A stretch of DNA of 64,000 nucleotides, taken from Rhodobiaceae bacterium UBA4490. GTDB taxonomy: Bacteria > Pseudomonadota > Alphaproteobacteria > Parvibaculales > Parvibaculaceae. A program made the translations under genes and the position numbers. The stretch is taken from contig DGNO01000003.1 in the NCBI GenBank assembly GCA_002389665.1, positions 430,298-494,297 on the forward strand. Reading direction: 5' to 3'. Under the pieces are notes generated by a model. The model searched no databases. It saw nothing but the letters and a program-made list of their open reading frames with translations, and had not been told where the DNA came from. Below are positions 49,606 through 59,828 of this stretch, piece by piece; within the stretch, counting starts at the first letter, position 1; the number at the start of each line of letters is the position of its first letter.

Positions 49606-49738
49606 AGCGTCGCCGGTTTTCATGAGGCGTGCGAATCACCGCAAAGTGCCCGCGTTCAAACTTTTGCGGATGGGGTGCATCCGCTGCCAAAACCGGCTAT
49701 GAGGGGGAACGTTCCGTTTCTCCTTCCAAAGTAGTTTC

Positions 49739-51532
49739 GTGCCCCCAGAACCCCTCAAAATTCTCAAGACCGTTTACGGCTATGACGCCTTTAGGGGGCG
49801 GCAGGCCGAGATCATCGATCATGTGATCGCCGGTAATGACGCCTTCGTGCTGATGCCGACAGGCGGGGGCAAATCGCTCTGCTATCAGATCCCCGCGCTT
49901 TGCCGGCCGGGGCTCGGGCTCATCATCTCCCCGCTCATCGCGCTGATGGAAGATCAGGTAAGCGCGCTCAATCAGGCCGGCGTCAAAGCGGCGGCGCTCA
50001 ACTCGCGGCTGGAAGGGGCGGAGAAAGACCTCCTCTGGCGGGAGGCGGAAGAAGGCGCGCTCGATCTTCTTTATATGGCACCCGAAACCTTGCTGAGAAA
50101 CGGCACGCTGGCGCGCCTGCGCCGTCTGCCGCTCTCGCTCATCGCCATCGACGAAGCGCACTGCCTTTCTCAATGGGGGCACGATTTCCGGCCTGAATAC
50201 CGCGCGCTCGATATGTTGGCGGACGCCTTTCCCGGCGTGCCGCGACTGGCGCTCACCGCCACCGCCGATGCGCCGACCCGCGCGGAAATTCTCTCGCACC
50301 TTAATATCGGCGAGGAGAACGCCTTCATCGCGGGTTTCGACCGCCCAAATATCCGCTACAGCGCGGCGGAAAAGACGAGCGCCACGCAGCAGATGCTGCA
50401 ATTCCTCACCCCCCGCAAAGGCCAAAGCGGCATCGTCTATTGCCTTGCCAAAAAGAAGACCGAAGAAGTCGCCGCAACGCTCCGGGAAAACGGCTTCACC
50501 GCCCTTCCCTATCATGCCGGCCTCGACATGCGTCAGCGTGAAGAAAACCAGCGCCGCTTCCAGCTTGAAGACGGCGTCATCATGGCGGCGACCATCGCCT
50601 TCGGCATGGGTATCGACAAGCCGGATGTGCGCTTCGTTCTGCATCTCGATCTGCCCGCCAGCATCGAGGCCTATTATCAGGAAACAGGACGCGCCGGGCG
50701 CGACGGGCTGCCGAGCGAAGCCTTGATGCTTTACGGCGCCTCCGACATGGCGCTGCGGCGGCGCTTTATCGACAATTCCGATGCGCCGGATATGCGCAAG
50801 CGCATGGAACATCAAAAGCTCGACGCGCTTTTAGGCTTTGCCGAAACCACGCAGTGCCGCCGCCAATCGCTATTGCGCTATTTCTCCGATGATTGCGCGC
50901 CTTGCGGCAATTGCGACACCTGCCTTGAGCCGCCCGAGACGTTCGACGGCACGATTGCCGCGCAGAAGCTTCTCTCCTGCATCTACCGTACGGGCGAGCG
51001 TTTCGGCCAGGCGCATGTCGTCAACGTGCTGCTCGGCAAGGAGACCGAGGGCACCTCGAAATGGGGCCACGACCGGCTGTCCACGTTCGGTATCGGCACG
51101 GAGCATGATGCCAATGGCTGGCGCTCGATCCTGCGCCAGCTTGTGGCGCATGGGCTGATCGCGGTCGATGTGACCGGTCATGGCGGGCTTTCCATCGCGC
51201 CGAAGGGCCGCACATTCCTAAAAGAAAAAGAAACGCTCGAACTGCGCAAACCCAAAAAGCGCACAAGCAAAAAAGGTACGCGGCGCGAAGCGCTGATGAC
51301 CCTGCCGGAAGAGGCCCAAGTGCTTTTCGAGAAACTGCGCGAGACCCGCCTCGCCCTTGCCCGCGAGCAAGGCGTGCCGCCTTACGTCATCTTCCACGAC
51401 AAGACACTCGCCGAAATGGCCCTGATGCGCCCTCAGAACAATGGCGATCTGTCACTCATCTCCGGCATCGGCGAATCCAAACGCGCCAAATACGGCGCGG
51501 CTTTTCTCGCCGTGATTCAGGAAGCTGTCTAA
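49739..51532 (+). CDS. recQ: ATP-dependent DNA helicase RecQ
   Basis: A 597-residue RecQ helicase, near the usual length, acting in recombination repair. Walker A is PTGGGKS (40-46), and the DEAH box in [21 protein letters not shown] carries motif II and the aromatic-rich loop. The zinc-binding cysteines [10 protein letters not shown] are present, then the RQC winged helix and, from ~520, the C-terminal HRDC domain ([25 protein letters not shown]). It begins at a GTG with a weak ribosome-binding site. A second, degenerate copy of its 3' end lies at 59652. Confidence 0.95.
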   Translation: MPPEPLKILKTVYGYDAFRGRQAEIIDHVIAGNDAFVLMPTGGGKSLCYQIPALCRPGLGLIISPLIALMEDQVSALNQAGVKAAALNSRLEGAEKDLLWREAEEGALDLLYMAPETLLRNGTLARLRRLPLSLIAIDEAHCLSQWGHDFRPEYRALDMLADAFPGVPRLALTATADAPTRAEILSHLNIGEENAFIAGFDRPNIRYSAAEKTSATQQMLQFLTPRKGQSGIVYCLAKKKTEEVAATLRENGFTALPYHAGLDMRQREENQRRFQLEDGVIMAATIAFGMGIDKPDVRFVLHLDLPASIEAYYQETGRAGRDGLPSEALMLYGASDMALRRRFIDNSDAPDMRKRMEHQKLDALLGFAETTQCRRQSLLRYFSDDCAPCGNCDTCLEPPETFDGTIAAQKLLSCIYRTGERFGQAHVVNVLLGKETEGTSKWGHDRLSTFGIGTEHDANGWRSILRQLVAHGLIAVDVTGHGGLSIAPKGRTFLKEKETLELRKPKKRTSKKGTRREALMTLPEEAQVLFEKLRETRLALAREQGVPPYVIFHDKTLAEMALMRPQNNGDLSLISGIGESKRAKYGAAFLAVIQEAV

Positions 51533-51822
51533 GGACAAATCCCAATCGGCGGAAAAGGGACAGAGAGACCGTTGATGTTTACCTGAAGTCAGTTCGCGAA
51601 AGGGGGGAATACTACGCTCAGATACACGCTCACTGGCTGGGCGGGCCCGCCTGTAACGTCGTTCGAGGGGATGCTCAACGCAGCTAACACTAATACCCTC
51701 CAACCGAGGAAGAGAGCCGTGCGCGGCCTCGATTATTTGTCTATTCCGGCCACACAATACTCAACACTTCTTTGCGCTCTGAGAACGGCTTCCCAAAACT
51801 AACTCTCGCCGGAAAGCCAAAT
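51533..51822. other. Intergenic region after recQ
   Basis: About 290 bases without a convincing gene. The first ~35 bases resemble sequence following the degenerate recQ 3' copy at 59829, so this region marks the left edge of a duplicated segment. No terminator or promoter recognised. Confidence 0.5.
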
Positions 51823-53307
51823 CTATCTGGCTAATACCTCTGCCGCCCGGCGCGTCATCGCGATCGCGTTCCCCACCTGGCCAACGGCTGCGGAAATACT
51901 GGACACATTTGAGGTGATACCCTCAACAGCCACAGCCGCATCTTGCATACCCTGTGAAATGTTCCCCGTCACTGTACTCTGCTCTTCAACGGCAGCTGAA
52001 GTGGACGTTATGTAATCTCGCAGTGTGTCGATTTCATCTCTTATCGTGTGCAGCCCATTCACAACCTCATCGGACACACTCTGCACCCCTGCAATTTCCT
52101 TGGTAATGTGATCCGTCGCCTTTGCAGCCTGATTGGCCAGCGTCTTCACCTCACTTGCTACGACGGCAAAACCCTTGCCATGCTCGCCAGCACGGGCTGC
52201 CTCGATTGTGGCATTGAGGGCAAGCAAGTTGATCTGCCCGGCAATTTCCTGGATAAGTTCGACGATTCCCGACATCGCAGATGCCGCCTCGGCCAACCGT
52301 CCCGTAGAACGTTCAGTAGCAGCGACTTGTTCATGCGCTTGTTCGCCCGCCAACTTGGACCGCGTCATGCTCTGAGCGATCTCTTCAATTGAAGCCGCTA
52401 GCTCCTCGACGCTTGAAGCAACAGTCTGAACGTTTGCGCTCGTTCGATCTGCACTCTCACCTGCATGCTCTGATTCACCGGTTGCCTTGCTCATAGCCTG
52501 ATCGATCTCTGCGAAATTGGTATCAATCATGTTCTTGAGATCAATCAGCAGCTTGACCTGACCGGTTACATCCGTGGCAAATTTGACGACCTTGTAGGGT
52601 CTACCATTGGGGTCAAAAATGGGATTGTAGGATCCCTCGATCCAGACCTCTTTGCCCTCTTTGCCTAGACGCTTGTACTGAGCTGCCTGGAACTGTCCGG
52701 CACGAAGCGCTTTCCAGAACTCCTTATATTCGCTCGACTCTCTATACGAGGGCTCGACAAACATTGAGTGGTGTTTGCCTTGGATTTCCTCGAGCTTGTA
52801 TCCCATAGTCGCGAGAAAATTTTCATTGGCGGTCAATATGTTGCCGTCGAGATCGAACTCGATGACAGCTTGGGACTTTTCGATAGCATTGGAAATCCCA
52901 TGAAGTTCCGTATTCTCGGCCTTACTTCTGGTGATATCGGTCGCGTACTTTACAACCTTGTATGGCTTGCCGTCGGGGCCAATCAGTGGATTATACGACG
53001 CTTCAATCCAAACTTCCTTACCCCCTTTTCCCAGCCGCATATATTGTGCCGCCTGGTGCTTGCCCTCTTTCAATGCTGTCCAGAACGCCTTGTACTCTTC
53101 ACCATCCCGTTCAGCAGGGGCAACAAAAATTGAGTGATGCTTGCCCTGGATTTCCGGCAGACTATAGCCCATAACCTGCAAGAAATTCTCATTCGCCGCC
53201 AGCACTTCTCCGTCCATAGAGAACTCAATAACTGCTTGTGATTTGTCGAGTGCAGCCACTCTGGCAGCAGCTTCGGATTGGAGTTTAGCGACGATGAGCT
53301 CAAACAT
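51823..53307 (-). CDS. Chemoreceptor with tandem PAS domains
   Basis: A 494-residue soluble methyl-accepting protein. Two highly similar PAS domains occupy residues ~20-140 and ~145-260; each has [14 protein letters not shown], [16 protein letters not shown] and a PYKVVK(Y/F)ATD(I/V)T end. The signalling domain follows, with hairpin [20 protein letters not shown]. No transmembrane part is visible, so it likely reads internal redox or oxygen, like BdlA/Aer-type proteins that bind haem or FAD in PAS. It is the first gene inside the recQ-flanked block and stands alone. Confidence 0.92.
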   Translation of the reverse strand: MFELIVAKLQSEAAARVAALDKSQAVIEFSMDGEVLAANENFLQVMGYSLPEIQGKHHSIFVAPAERDGEEYKAFWTALKEGKHQAAQYMRLGKGGKEVWIEASYNPLIGPDGKPYKVVKYATDITRSKAENTELHGISNAIEKSQAVIEFDLDGNILTANENFLATMGYKLEEIQGKHHSMFVEPSYRESSEYKEFWKALRAGQFQAAQYKRLGKEGKEVWIEGSYNPIFDPNGRPYKVVKFATDVTGQVKLLIDLKNMIDTNFAEIDQAMSKATGESEHAGESADRTSANVQTVASSVEELAASIEEIAQSMTRSKLAGEQAHEQVAATERSTGRLAEAASAMSGIVELIQEIAGQINLLALNATIEAARAGEHGKGFAVVASEVKTLANQAAKATDHITKEIAGVQSVSDEVVNGLHTIRDEIDTLRDYITSTSAAVEEQSTVTGNISQGMQDAAVAVEGITSNVSSISAAVGQVGNAIAMTRRAAEVLAR

Positions 53308-53509
53308 TTTTTCCGCCTTTCAACTCGGCCAACAGTATGGTGCGGGCCGGATCACATGGAGGTTGCTTGAAATCCCCCATTCACTATCAGTATACGGACT
53401 GGATAGTTAAAATCCTCCTTAAAGGGTGTCGCATTCTGCTAATCACGGTCGCCCGACTCCAAAGACCCGCCCAAAGAAACTCCATAACGAGAGCACAGCC
53501 ACCGATCAC

Positions 53510-54358
53510 TCAGTCGAACACTCCCCGGCCGCTCCATGTCTTTTCGATCGAGGCAAGCCTGTCCACCACGTCTTTGCCCATTTCGCGGCTGACCGAGTCG
53601 AGCAGGAAGTTAATAAGCGCCATGAGGCCGGTCTTGCTGTCGAAAAGGCCGCATGTGGCGCGGGCAACCGCAAAACCGTACTCGCTCTCCTGCGCAATGA
53701 CATTCAGCGGTCCGTCGGTGAGGGAGATCGTGCGTAAACCCATCGCGCGGACGTTCCTATGCGTTTCCACAACCCACTTTTCGTTGCGTTGCGCATCCAT
53801 TGTAAGCAGTACGTCTCGCACATCGGCACTGCTGAGTTCGCTCGCAATGCGGAAGGGCGAGCCGTAAAGCATATGAATACGCCCGCGTATAATAGTAAGA
53901 AAATCCCGGAGCATGATGGCCGGTCCCCGCCATTGCTCGCTCGCCAAAACGAAAACGCGCCGTGATGGGTCCGCCAGCAGCGCGACGGCATGCTGCCAGT
54001 CGTCCGGATCAATCCCCGATAACGTCTCACTGACATTGAGAGTCTCGACATCGATCCAGGCACGCAGATCGTGCCCCGTTTCTTCTTCCCGCGCGCGCTT
54101 ATAAGCTGAAGAAATCTGGCGCGAAAGGTCGCGCCTTATATGCATTTGCAGATCACTAAAGCCGGTGTAACCGAGTTTCACGGAAAACCGCACTATGCTC
54201 GGCGCGGATGTTTCCGCCGCCCGCCCCACACTCGCGCTAGTGCCGAAGGCGACAAGTTCGGGATCTTCGGCAATCAGACGGGCAATACGCCGCTCCGTCG
54301 GCGTGAGGTCTGCGCCCCGTTCTGTCAGACGCTGCGAAATTTCTTCCGTAATGCTCAT
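53510..54358 (-). CDS. RpiR/MurR-family transcriptional regulator
   Basis: A 282-residue regulator with an N-terminal helix-turn-helix (PTERRIARLIAEDPELVAFGTSASVGRAAETSAPSIVRFSVKLGY) and a C-terminal SIS-like sugar-phosphate-binding domain (RRVFVLASEQWRGPAIMLRDFL). The start at MSITEEISQRL follows GGAAAGAATGTA. It diverges from the four-gene catabolic operon over about 68 bases, which makes it the probable regulator. The effector might be a phosphorylated sugar or amino-sugar metabolite; this is inferred from the family. Confidence 0.86.
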   Translation of the reverse strand: MSITEEISQRLTERGADLTPTERRIARLIAEDPELVAFGTSASVGRAAETSAPSIVRFSVKLGYTGFSDLQMHIRRDLSRQISSAYKRAREEETGHDLRAWIDVETLNVSETLSGIDPDDWQHAVALLADPSRRVFVLASEQWRGPAIMLRDFLTIIRGRIHMLYGSPFRIASELSSADVRDVLLTMDAQRNEKWVVETHRNVRAMGLRTISLTDGPLNVIAQESEYGFAVARATCGLFDSKTGLMALINFLLDSVSREMGKDVVDRLASIEKTWSGRGVFD

Positions 54359-54426
54359 TACATTCTTTCCGATTAGGTAATAAAAATTATACTGGCGTCG
54401 AGCGCATCGCAACCGGAAAGGCTCGC

Positions 54427-55599
54427 ATGACCAACGACACGATCATCCGGATGGAACTCACGGAAGTGGCCATCCCGTTCAAGGAAGAAGTCCGCGCCGT
54501 AATGGCCGGTTCGGAAAACGGACTCGGGATGGCCATCGCCGCCGAGGAACCCTGGCTTGGCGGCGACTTCGTCATTTGCCGTCTTTTTAGCCGCTCGGGC
54601 GAAACGGGCACGGGGGAAGCGTTCGTCTGGCTGCCGGAATCGGGCGTATCGCCGCGCCAGATCGTGCAGTCCATCGAAAGCGACATGGCCGCCTATGTCC
54701 TAGGCGAATCCGCCTTCAACACCAACCGTATCGCCGTCCGGCTGGAGCGCAATATCGCGCGCAACGAAATAGCCAAGGGCCTCATCGACAGCGCGTGCTT
54801 CGAACTCAAGGCGAGGTTGCTCGGCCGCCCTGTCGCCGATCTGCTGGGCGGGGCGGAGACGCAGCGCCTGCGCCTTACGGCGCTAATCCCGCTACTCGAT
54901 GACACGGAAACCATGGTGGGGCTGGCTAGACATTGGCAAGAGCAAGGTTGCCGCACCTTCCGCATCAAGCTGGGCGCGGGCATTCACCGCGATGCCCGGA
55001 TCATGCGCGCAATGCGGGAGGCGCTTGGGCCGGAGGCGAAGCTGCGCGTCGATTATAATCAGGCCTATAGCGCCTTCGATGCTGTTGCCGCGATCAAGGC
55101 CATTTTGCCTTTCGGCATCGAATTGATCGAACAGCCTTGCAAAGCCGCAAACTTTCTTGCCTTTGCCGAAGTGCAAAAGCGCGTGCCCGTGCCGCTTATG
55201 GCGCATGAGGGATGTTTTTCTCTGGAGGAGCTGCATCAACTGCATGCGCTTGGCGGGATCGGCGCGGTCGGCATCAATGGCGAGCGGCCGGGCGGGGTCA
55301 CTGCGGCGGTCAAGGCCATTCATTTCGCCGAGCAGAACGACTACGGCGTCGTCATTCACAACCAGCCCTCGGGCATAGGCTCAGCATGGCAAGTGCATCT
55401 GGCCGCTGCCTTCCATTCTTCCCTGCGCTACGAGATGGAACTCTTCGGCCATGTGATGCTGGAGAGCGACCTTCTCAAAACGCCGCTTGTCTACAAAGAC
55501 GGACATGTGCTGCTGCCGGAGGGGCCGGGCTGGGGCGTGGAAATCGATCCCGCGGCACTCGAAAAATATGCAGTGCGCCCAACCACGATTATCGAATGA
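54427..55599 (+). CDS. Enolase-superfamily enzyme (MLE/dipeptide-epimerase-like)
   Basis: A 390-residue mandelate racemase/muconate lactonising-type enzyme. Metal ligands are visible: D in RVDYNQAYS and E in IELIEQP, with a third carboxylate probably in AHEGCFSLEE. One catalytic Lys appears in FRIKLGAG, but the KxK pair reads R-x-K. The opposite-face Lys of muconate/dipeptide epimerases falls in VGINGERPGG, where Asn occupies that position. A His in VVIHNQP may act instead. Racemisation, dehydration or epimerisation of a carboxylate is likely; the substrate is unknown. The RpiR gene diverges from it. Confidence 0.84.
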   Translation: MTNDTIIRMELTEVAIPFKEEVRAVMAGSENGLGMAIAAEEPWLGGDFVICRLFSRSGETGTGEAFVWLPESGVSPRQIVQSIESDMAAYVLGESAFNTNRIAVRLERNIARNEIAKGLIDSACFELKARLLGRPVADLLGGAETQRLRLTALIPLLDDTETMVGLARHWQEQGCRTFRIKLGAGIHRDARIMRAMREALGPEAKLRVDYNQAYSAFDAVAAIKAILPFGIELIEQPCKAANFLAFAEVQKRVPVPLMAHEGCFSLEELHQLHALGGIGAVGINGERPGGVTAAVKAIHFAEQNDYGVVIHNQPSGIGSAWQVHLAAAFHSSLRYEMELFGHVMLESDLLKTPLVYKDGHVLLPEGPGWGVEIDPAALEKYAVRPTTIIE

Positions 55600-55609
55600 A
55601 GGGGTAGCG

Positions 55610-56683
55610 ATGCTTGATCTGAAAACAATGGCAAAACGCTATCACGCCGCACGGGCTGCATTCCTGGACAATGCGGAGCGCGCGGGCTGGAAAACCGAGA
55701 GCATTCTTCATCCGCTGCCCGGCCCGGATGGCGGACCGCTTCATATGGATTTGGCCTTTTCCGGCGCCCGGGAAGCGCAAGACCTGCTCATGATTTCGTC
55801 TGGCACGCATGGCATCGAAGGTTATCTCGGGTCGCAGATCCAAAGCCGCCTGCTTGAAGAGGGCGTTATCAACCAGGCGACCCCCGGCCAGCAAACCGTG
55901 ATGATACATGCCGTCAACCCTTACGGATTTGCCTGGCACCGCCGGGTCAACGAAGACAATGTCGACCTCAACCGCAATTTCATCGATTTCGGCAAGCCTT
56001 TGCCCGTCAATGAAGGCTATGCGGATTTCTATGACATCCTCAATCCGCAGACATGGGATGAGGGGCATAGCGCGCGGCTGAAACAGGAAGCGGCGGAGGC
56101 CATTGCGCGTATGGGTCTTGCCGCCGTATTTCAGGCGGTGAGCGGCGGGCAATATACCCATCCGGAAGGGCTGCAATATGGCGGGGTGGAGCCAAGCTGG
56201 TCACGGCGAACAATAGAAGCGCTTTGGGCGCGCTTCATGACCGGCAAAATCCGGGCAACGCAGATCGACCTTCATACCGGGCTGGGGGAAACGGGCGAAG
56301 GTGTCCTGATGACCTATGGCGAGGAGAGCCAGCCGCGCATCCGGCGCGCGCGCGCGATGTGGGGCGACATCCTCGTCTCGCCCCCGGCGGACGGGCCGGA
56401 CGTGCTGGCACAGGGCGTGCTCGGGCCTCATCTCGAAGGCCTCTTTCCAAAAGCTGAGGTACTGGCCGTGCTGCTGGAATACGGCACCGTGGCGCCGGAG
56501 GACGTGGTGGCGGCCATCGCGGCGGACAATTGGCTGCACCGGTTCGGCGATCTAAAAAGCGCGCAGGCAGGACGCATTAAACAAATGATGCTCGACGCCT
56601 TTTATGCGGATGCACCGGGTTTCGCGGAGAAAACCTATAAGCGGGCACGGGACGTGGTTGCTGCCGCTTCAAACGCCGGATAA
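55610..56683 (+). CDS. DUF2817/M14-like zinc carboxypeptidase or deacylase
   Basis: A 357-residue protein of the M14-like DUF2817 family. HGIEG (H and E as zinc ligands) is in SSGTHGIEGYLGSQ, VNPYGFAWHRRVNEDNVDLNRNF includes the substrate-binding Asn-Arg, and DLHTGLGETG holds the third zinc His. It likely hydrolyses an amide or peptide bond next to a carboxylate, as AspA/AstE and M14 enzymes do. ATG 55610 follows GAAGGGGTAGCG. It is the second gene of the RpiR-linked operon. Confidence 0.84.
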   Translation: MLDLKTMAKRYHAARAAFLDNAERAGWKTESILHPLPGPDGGPLHMDLAFSGAREAQDLLMISSGTHGIEGYLGSQIQSRLLEEGVINQATPGQQTVMIHAVNPYGFAWHRRVNEDNVDLNRNFIDFGKPLPVNEGYADFYDILNPQTWDEGHSARLKQEAAEAIARMGLAAVFQAVSGGQYTHPEGLQYGGVEPSWSRRTIEALWARFMTGKIRATQIDLHTGLGETGEGVLMTYGEESQPRIRRARAMWGDILVSPPADGPDVLAQGVLGPHLEGLFPKAEVLAVLLEYGTVAPEDVVAAIAADNWLHRFGDLKSAQAGRIKQMMLDAFYADAPGFAEKTYKRARDVVAAASNAG

Positions 56684-56687
56684 GCCC

Positions 56688-57890
56688 ATGCAGCCCGAAC
56701 ACTTCGCCTCACTTCCTGCGCTCATCGCCTCGCAAAAACCGAGCGAGGCGCATCTGTGTTTCTGTCCCGCGCATGTGCATCGCCAGGTGGCCAAATTTCA
56801 CGAAAGCTTTCCGGGCAGCACGGCCTGGGCCGTGAAAGCGAACCCGCATCCGGTCGTGCTGCGCGCCATCATCGAAGCCGGCATCCGGGAATTCGATGTC
56901 GCCTCGCGCCAGGAAATCGATCTTGTCCGGGCCGCGCTTCCCGCCGCCGTGCTGCATTTCAATAACCCGGTTAAAGCGCCGGAGGACATCGCCCATGCAT
57001 TGGCAGCCGGTGTGCGCAGCTTCGCGCTCGATTGCCCGGAGGAGCTGGAAAAGATTGCCGCACTGGCTGCCGGGGCCGGCGTTCCGGCGCGCAACATTCT
57101 GCTTAACGTGCGCTTCAAAGATGCAGCGGCACGCGGCACGGACAATTACAATTTCCACGAAAAATTCGGTGCCGCGCCGGATGAAGCGAGCCATCTTCTG
57201 CAACACGCGAAAGAACTCGGATTCCGCGCCGGGCTCACCTTTCACCCCGGCTCGCAGAACCGCAATCCCGCCGCCTATGAAGAGATGATGCGCCTTGCCC
57301 ACGCCATCGCCGGGCGCGCGCTCGGCCCGGACATGGCCGGGCTCGATCTTCTGAATGTCGGCGGCGGCTTTCCCTGCCACTATCCGGGTGGCGGCGAGCA
57401 GCCGCTAACGCATTATTTCGATTCAGTTCGCCGGGGCGCCGCGCTCTTTCCTTGTCCCGTGAGCTGCGAGCCGGGGCGGGCGCTCGTTGCGGACAGCATC
57501 AGCCTTCTTGCCCGCATCAATCTCAGGCGCAGCGGCGACAACCGTCTTTACATCAATGATGGGATTTACGGCTCCTTCATGGAACTGCCTTTCGTCGATT
57601 TTCATCCTCCTGCTCGTGCCTATTCGCCCGGCGGCACGCTAGTGCCGGAGGAAGCCGTACAGCTGTTCCATATCTGGGGCGCGACCTGCGACAGCCTCGA
57701 TAAAATTCCTACTCCAGTGCGCCTACCCGCCTCGATCCAGACCGGGAGTTATATCGAGTTCGGCCTGATGGGCGCCTATACCAATGCCACCGCCACACAT
57801 TTCAACGGCATTGCGCCGCCGCGCCTCGTGACCGTGGAACGGCTAGATGTATGGGAAGGCAAGCCCGGCGAACGGCGGAGCGCGTCATGA
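56688..57890 (+). CDS. Group IV PLP-dependent amino acid decarboxylase (ornithine/lysine/diaminopimelate-type)
   Basis: A 400-residue fold-type III decarboxylase. The PLP lysine is K50 (AWAVKANPHP), and C334 in GATCDSLDK is the active-site Cys with the decarboxylase CDxxD spacing. GGGFPCHYPG and EPGRALVADS bind the cofactor phosphate. It would decarboxylate ornithine, lysine or diaminopimelate-like substrates to a diamine. ATG 56688 is the first Met after the preceding stop. The amidohydrolase gene overlaps it by four bases. Confidence 0.87.
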   Translation: MQPEHFASLPALIASQKPSEAHLCFCPAHVHRQVAKFHESFPGSTAWAVKANPHPVVLRAIIEAGIREFDVASRQEIDLVRAALPAAVLHFNNPVKAPEDIAHALAAGVRSFALDCPEELEKIAALAAGAGVPARNILLNVRFKDAAARGTDNYNFHEKFGAAPDEASHLLQHAKELGFRAGLTFHPGSQNRNPAAYEEMMRLAHAIAGRALGPDMAGLDLLNVGGGFPCHYPGGGEQPLTHYFDSVRRGAALFPCPVSCEPGRALVADSISLLARINLRRSGDNRLYINDGIYGSFMELPFVDFHPPARAYSPGGTLVPEEAVQLFHIWGATCDSLDKIPTPVRLPASIQTGSYIEFGLMGAYTNATATHFNGIAPPRLVTVERLDVWEGKPGERRSAS

Positions 57891-59509
57891 CGGATCGGCA
57901 AGAACAAGAAGGTGCTGAACTCCTTTATAACGCCGATATTCTTTGCATGGATGACGCGCGCAGCCGGGCAGAAGCACTAATACATTCCGGCGGGCGCATT
58001 CTCTTTACGGGCAGCGAGGCGGAAGCGCGGAATTATCTATCCGCGCAAGGCCTTAAAGCCGGTGAAAGGGATTGCGAAGGAAGCTGCATCCTTCCCGGTT
58101 TCATCGACACACATCTGCACCCGATGTTGATGGCCGTTTTTGACTACAATGCGGATCTGAACGGTGTTTCCTCGCCCGAGCGCATGGAAGAAATCATCAA
58201 GGAAAAGGCGGCTCGCACGGCGCCGGGTGAATGGGTGCTAGGCTTGCAGCTCGATGAAAAGCTGCTTCCCTCGGGCGCCTTGCCGGACCGGCATATCCTC
58301 GATCGGATATGCCCGGACAAACCGCTTATCCTCTTCAAGCGGGACGGGCACAGCCTCACGGCAAACACCTGTGCGCTCGATGCGGCGGGCCTCACCTCCT
58401 GGCGCGGCACCGTTCAGGGCGGCACGGTGGAATGCGATGCCGCGGGCCTGCCGACCGGTATTTTCCGGGAAAACGCCGTAGGCCTGGTGATGGAAAAGTT
58501 TCAGGGTCCGGACCTCGGCGCACTTCTGGAAAGCACACGGGCAACATTGCGCAAACTTCCTGCACAGGGCATCACCTCCATTGGCGCCATTCTGCAAACC
58601 GACCGGGAAGGACCGAGCGGGTCAAGCGGGCAGTTTGAAAGCGACTTGATGGCCGCGCTCGCCGCCGACAGTCCTTTTTCCATTTACGCCATTCTGATCG
58701 GCCAAACCGTACCGGACATGCGCACCCTTGCCGAGAAAGGCCTCGCCGACCCGGCAAAGGGACACAGGGCCGGCGCCTTCAAGATCTTTGCGGATGGCAC
58801 ACTTGGCTCCTGCACGGCCTGCATGCATCAAGGGTTCTTCGATCACCCGCATCAAACCGGTTACATGACGCTTGGCGAGGAAGATATTTACCGGCGCATG
58901 GAAGAGGCGCACTTGAAAGGCCTGCAGATCTGTGTTCACGCCATCGGTGATAAAGCCATTGCCACATGCGTGGCACTCTACGAGAGATTGCTCCGGCAAC
59001 ATCCCCGGCAAGATCACCGCCACCGCATCGAACATGCCTCGGTGGTGCCGACCGGCACACTGAAGCAGATGGCCGCCCTCGGAATCGCCGTAAGCTGTCA
59101 GCCGCTTTTCATCCGGTCAGAAAAGCATTGGCTACATGAACGCCTGGGACCGGAACGCGCGGCGCAGGCCTATCCCTTCCGGTCGTTCCTGGAGGCCGGC
59201 ATTCTCATTGCCGGATCTTCCGACGCCCCCATCGAAAACACGAGCGTGCTTGAGGCGATCGAATGCTGTGTGACACGTGACGGCTTTGAAACGACGCAGG
59301 CCCTGAGTGTCGACCAAGCCCTAGCGCTCTACACACGCAATGCCGCCCGCTTGCAATTCGAGGAAACGGAAAAAGGCACGCTCGAACCCGGCAAGCGGGC
59401 CGACTTCGTGCGTCTCGACCGCAACCCGCATGAGGTGCCGCCTAAGGAAATTGGCAAGATCCGGGTACTGGAAACTGTTTGGCAGGGTCATACGACGTTC
59501 GAAAACTAA
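57887..59509 (+). CDS. YtcJ-type amidohydrolase
   Basis: A 540-residue amidohydrolase of the YtcJ/PF07969 group. DTHLHP is the first metal-binding pair. DNVQ-like regions, HRIEHAS and SSDAPIE supply further ligands and the general-base Asp. It probably hydrolyses a formamide, urea or similar C-N bond. The start overlaps the decarboxylase stop by four bases, and it is the last gene of the operon. The recQ 3' remnant follows after 142 bases, so this marks the right side of the block. Confidence 0.86.
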   Translation: MTDRQEQEGAELLYNADILCMDDARSRAEALIHSGGRILFTGSEAEARNYLSAQGLKAGERDCEGSCILPGFIDTHLHPMLMAVFDYNADLNGVSSPERMEEIIKEKAARTAPGEWVLGLQLDEKLLPSGALPDRHILDRICPDKPLILFKRDGHSLTANTCALDAAGLTSWRGTVQGGTVECDAAGLPTGIFRENAVGLVMEKFQGPDLGALLESTRATLRKLPAQGITSIGAILQTDREGPSGSSGQFESDLMAALAADSPFSIYAILIGQTVPDMRTLAEKGLADPAKGHRAGAFKIFADGTLGSCTACMHQGFFDHPHQTGYMTLGEEDIYRRMEEAHLKGLQICVHAIGDKAIATCVALYERLLRQHPRQDHRHRIEHASVVPTGTLKQMAALGIAVSCQPLFIRSEKHWLHERLGPERAAQAYPFRSFLEAGILIAGSSDAPIENTSVLEAIECCVTRDGFETTQALSVDQALALYTRNAARLQFEETEKGTLEPGKRADFVRLDRNPHEVPPKEIGKIRVLETVWQGHTTFEN

Positions 59510-59651
59510 GCCTGCCCACCAATCAACCCGTCAGACGGGAGAGGGCATCAAAGAATATTCCCGGAATATCCCCTTCCATCTGCCCTGCCCGCTTCGCGCC
59601 AAAACTTGCCAAGCGTCAAATGCATCGTGATTGCCGAAATTCAATTGCATT

Positions 59652-59828
59652 GCCCACGAGCAGGGTGTGCCGCCCTAATTCATCTTCCATAACAAGACCC
59701 TCGCCGAAATGACCCTGATGCGTCCCCAGAACAATGGCGATCTGTCGCTTATCTCCGGTATCGGTGAATCCAAACGCGCCAAATACGGCGCGGCTTTTCT
59801 GGCCGTGATCCAGAAGGAGGCGATTTAA
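59652..59828 (+). pseudogene. Degenerate duplicate of the recQ 3' end
   Basis: 59 codons that correspond to the last ~60 codons of recQ, the HRDC C-terminus. [15 protein letters not shown] and [23 protein letters not shown] are almost unchanged. The Tyr codon after GVPP is a TAA stop here, so it cannot be translated in frame. Similarity continues ~35 bases past the stop. It is the trace of a duplication or of integration beside recQ. Confidence 0.88.
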
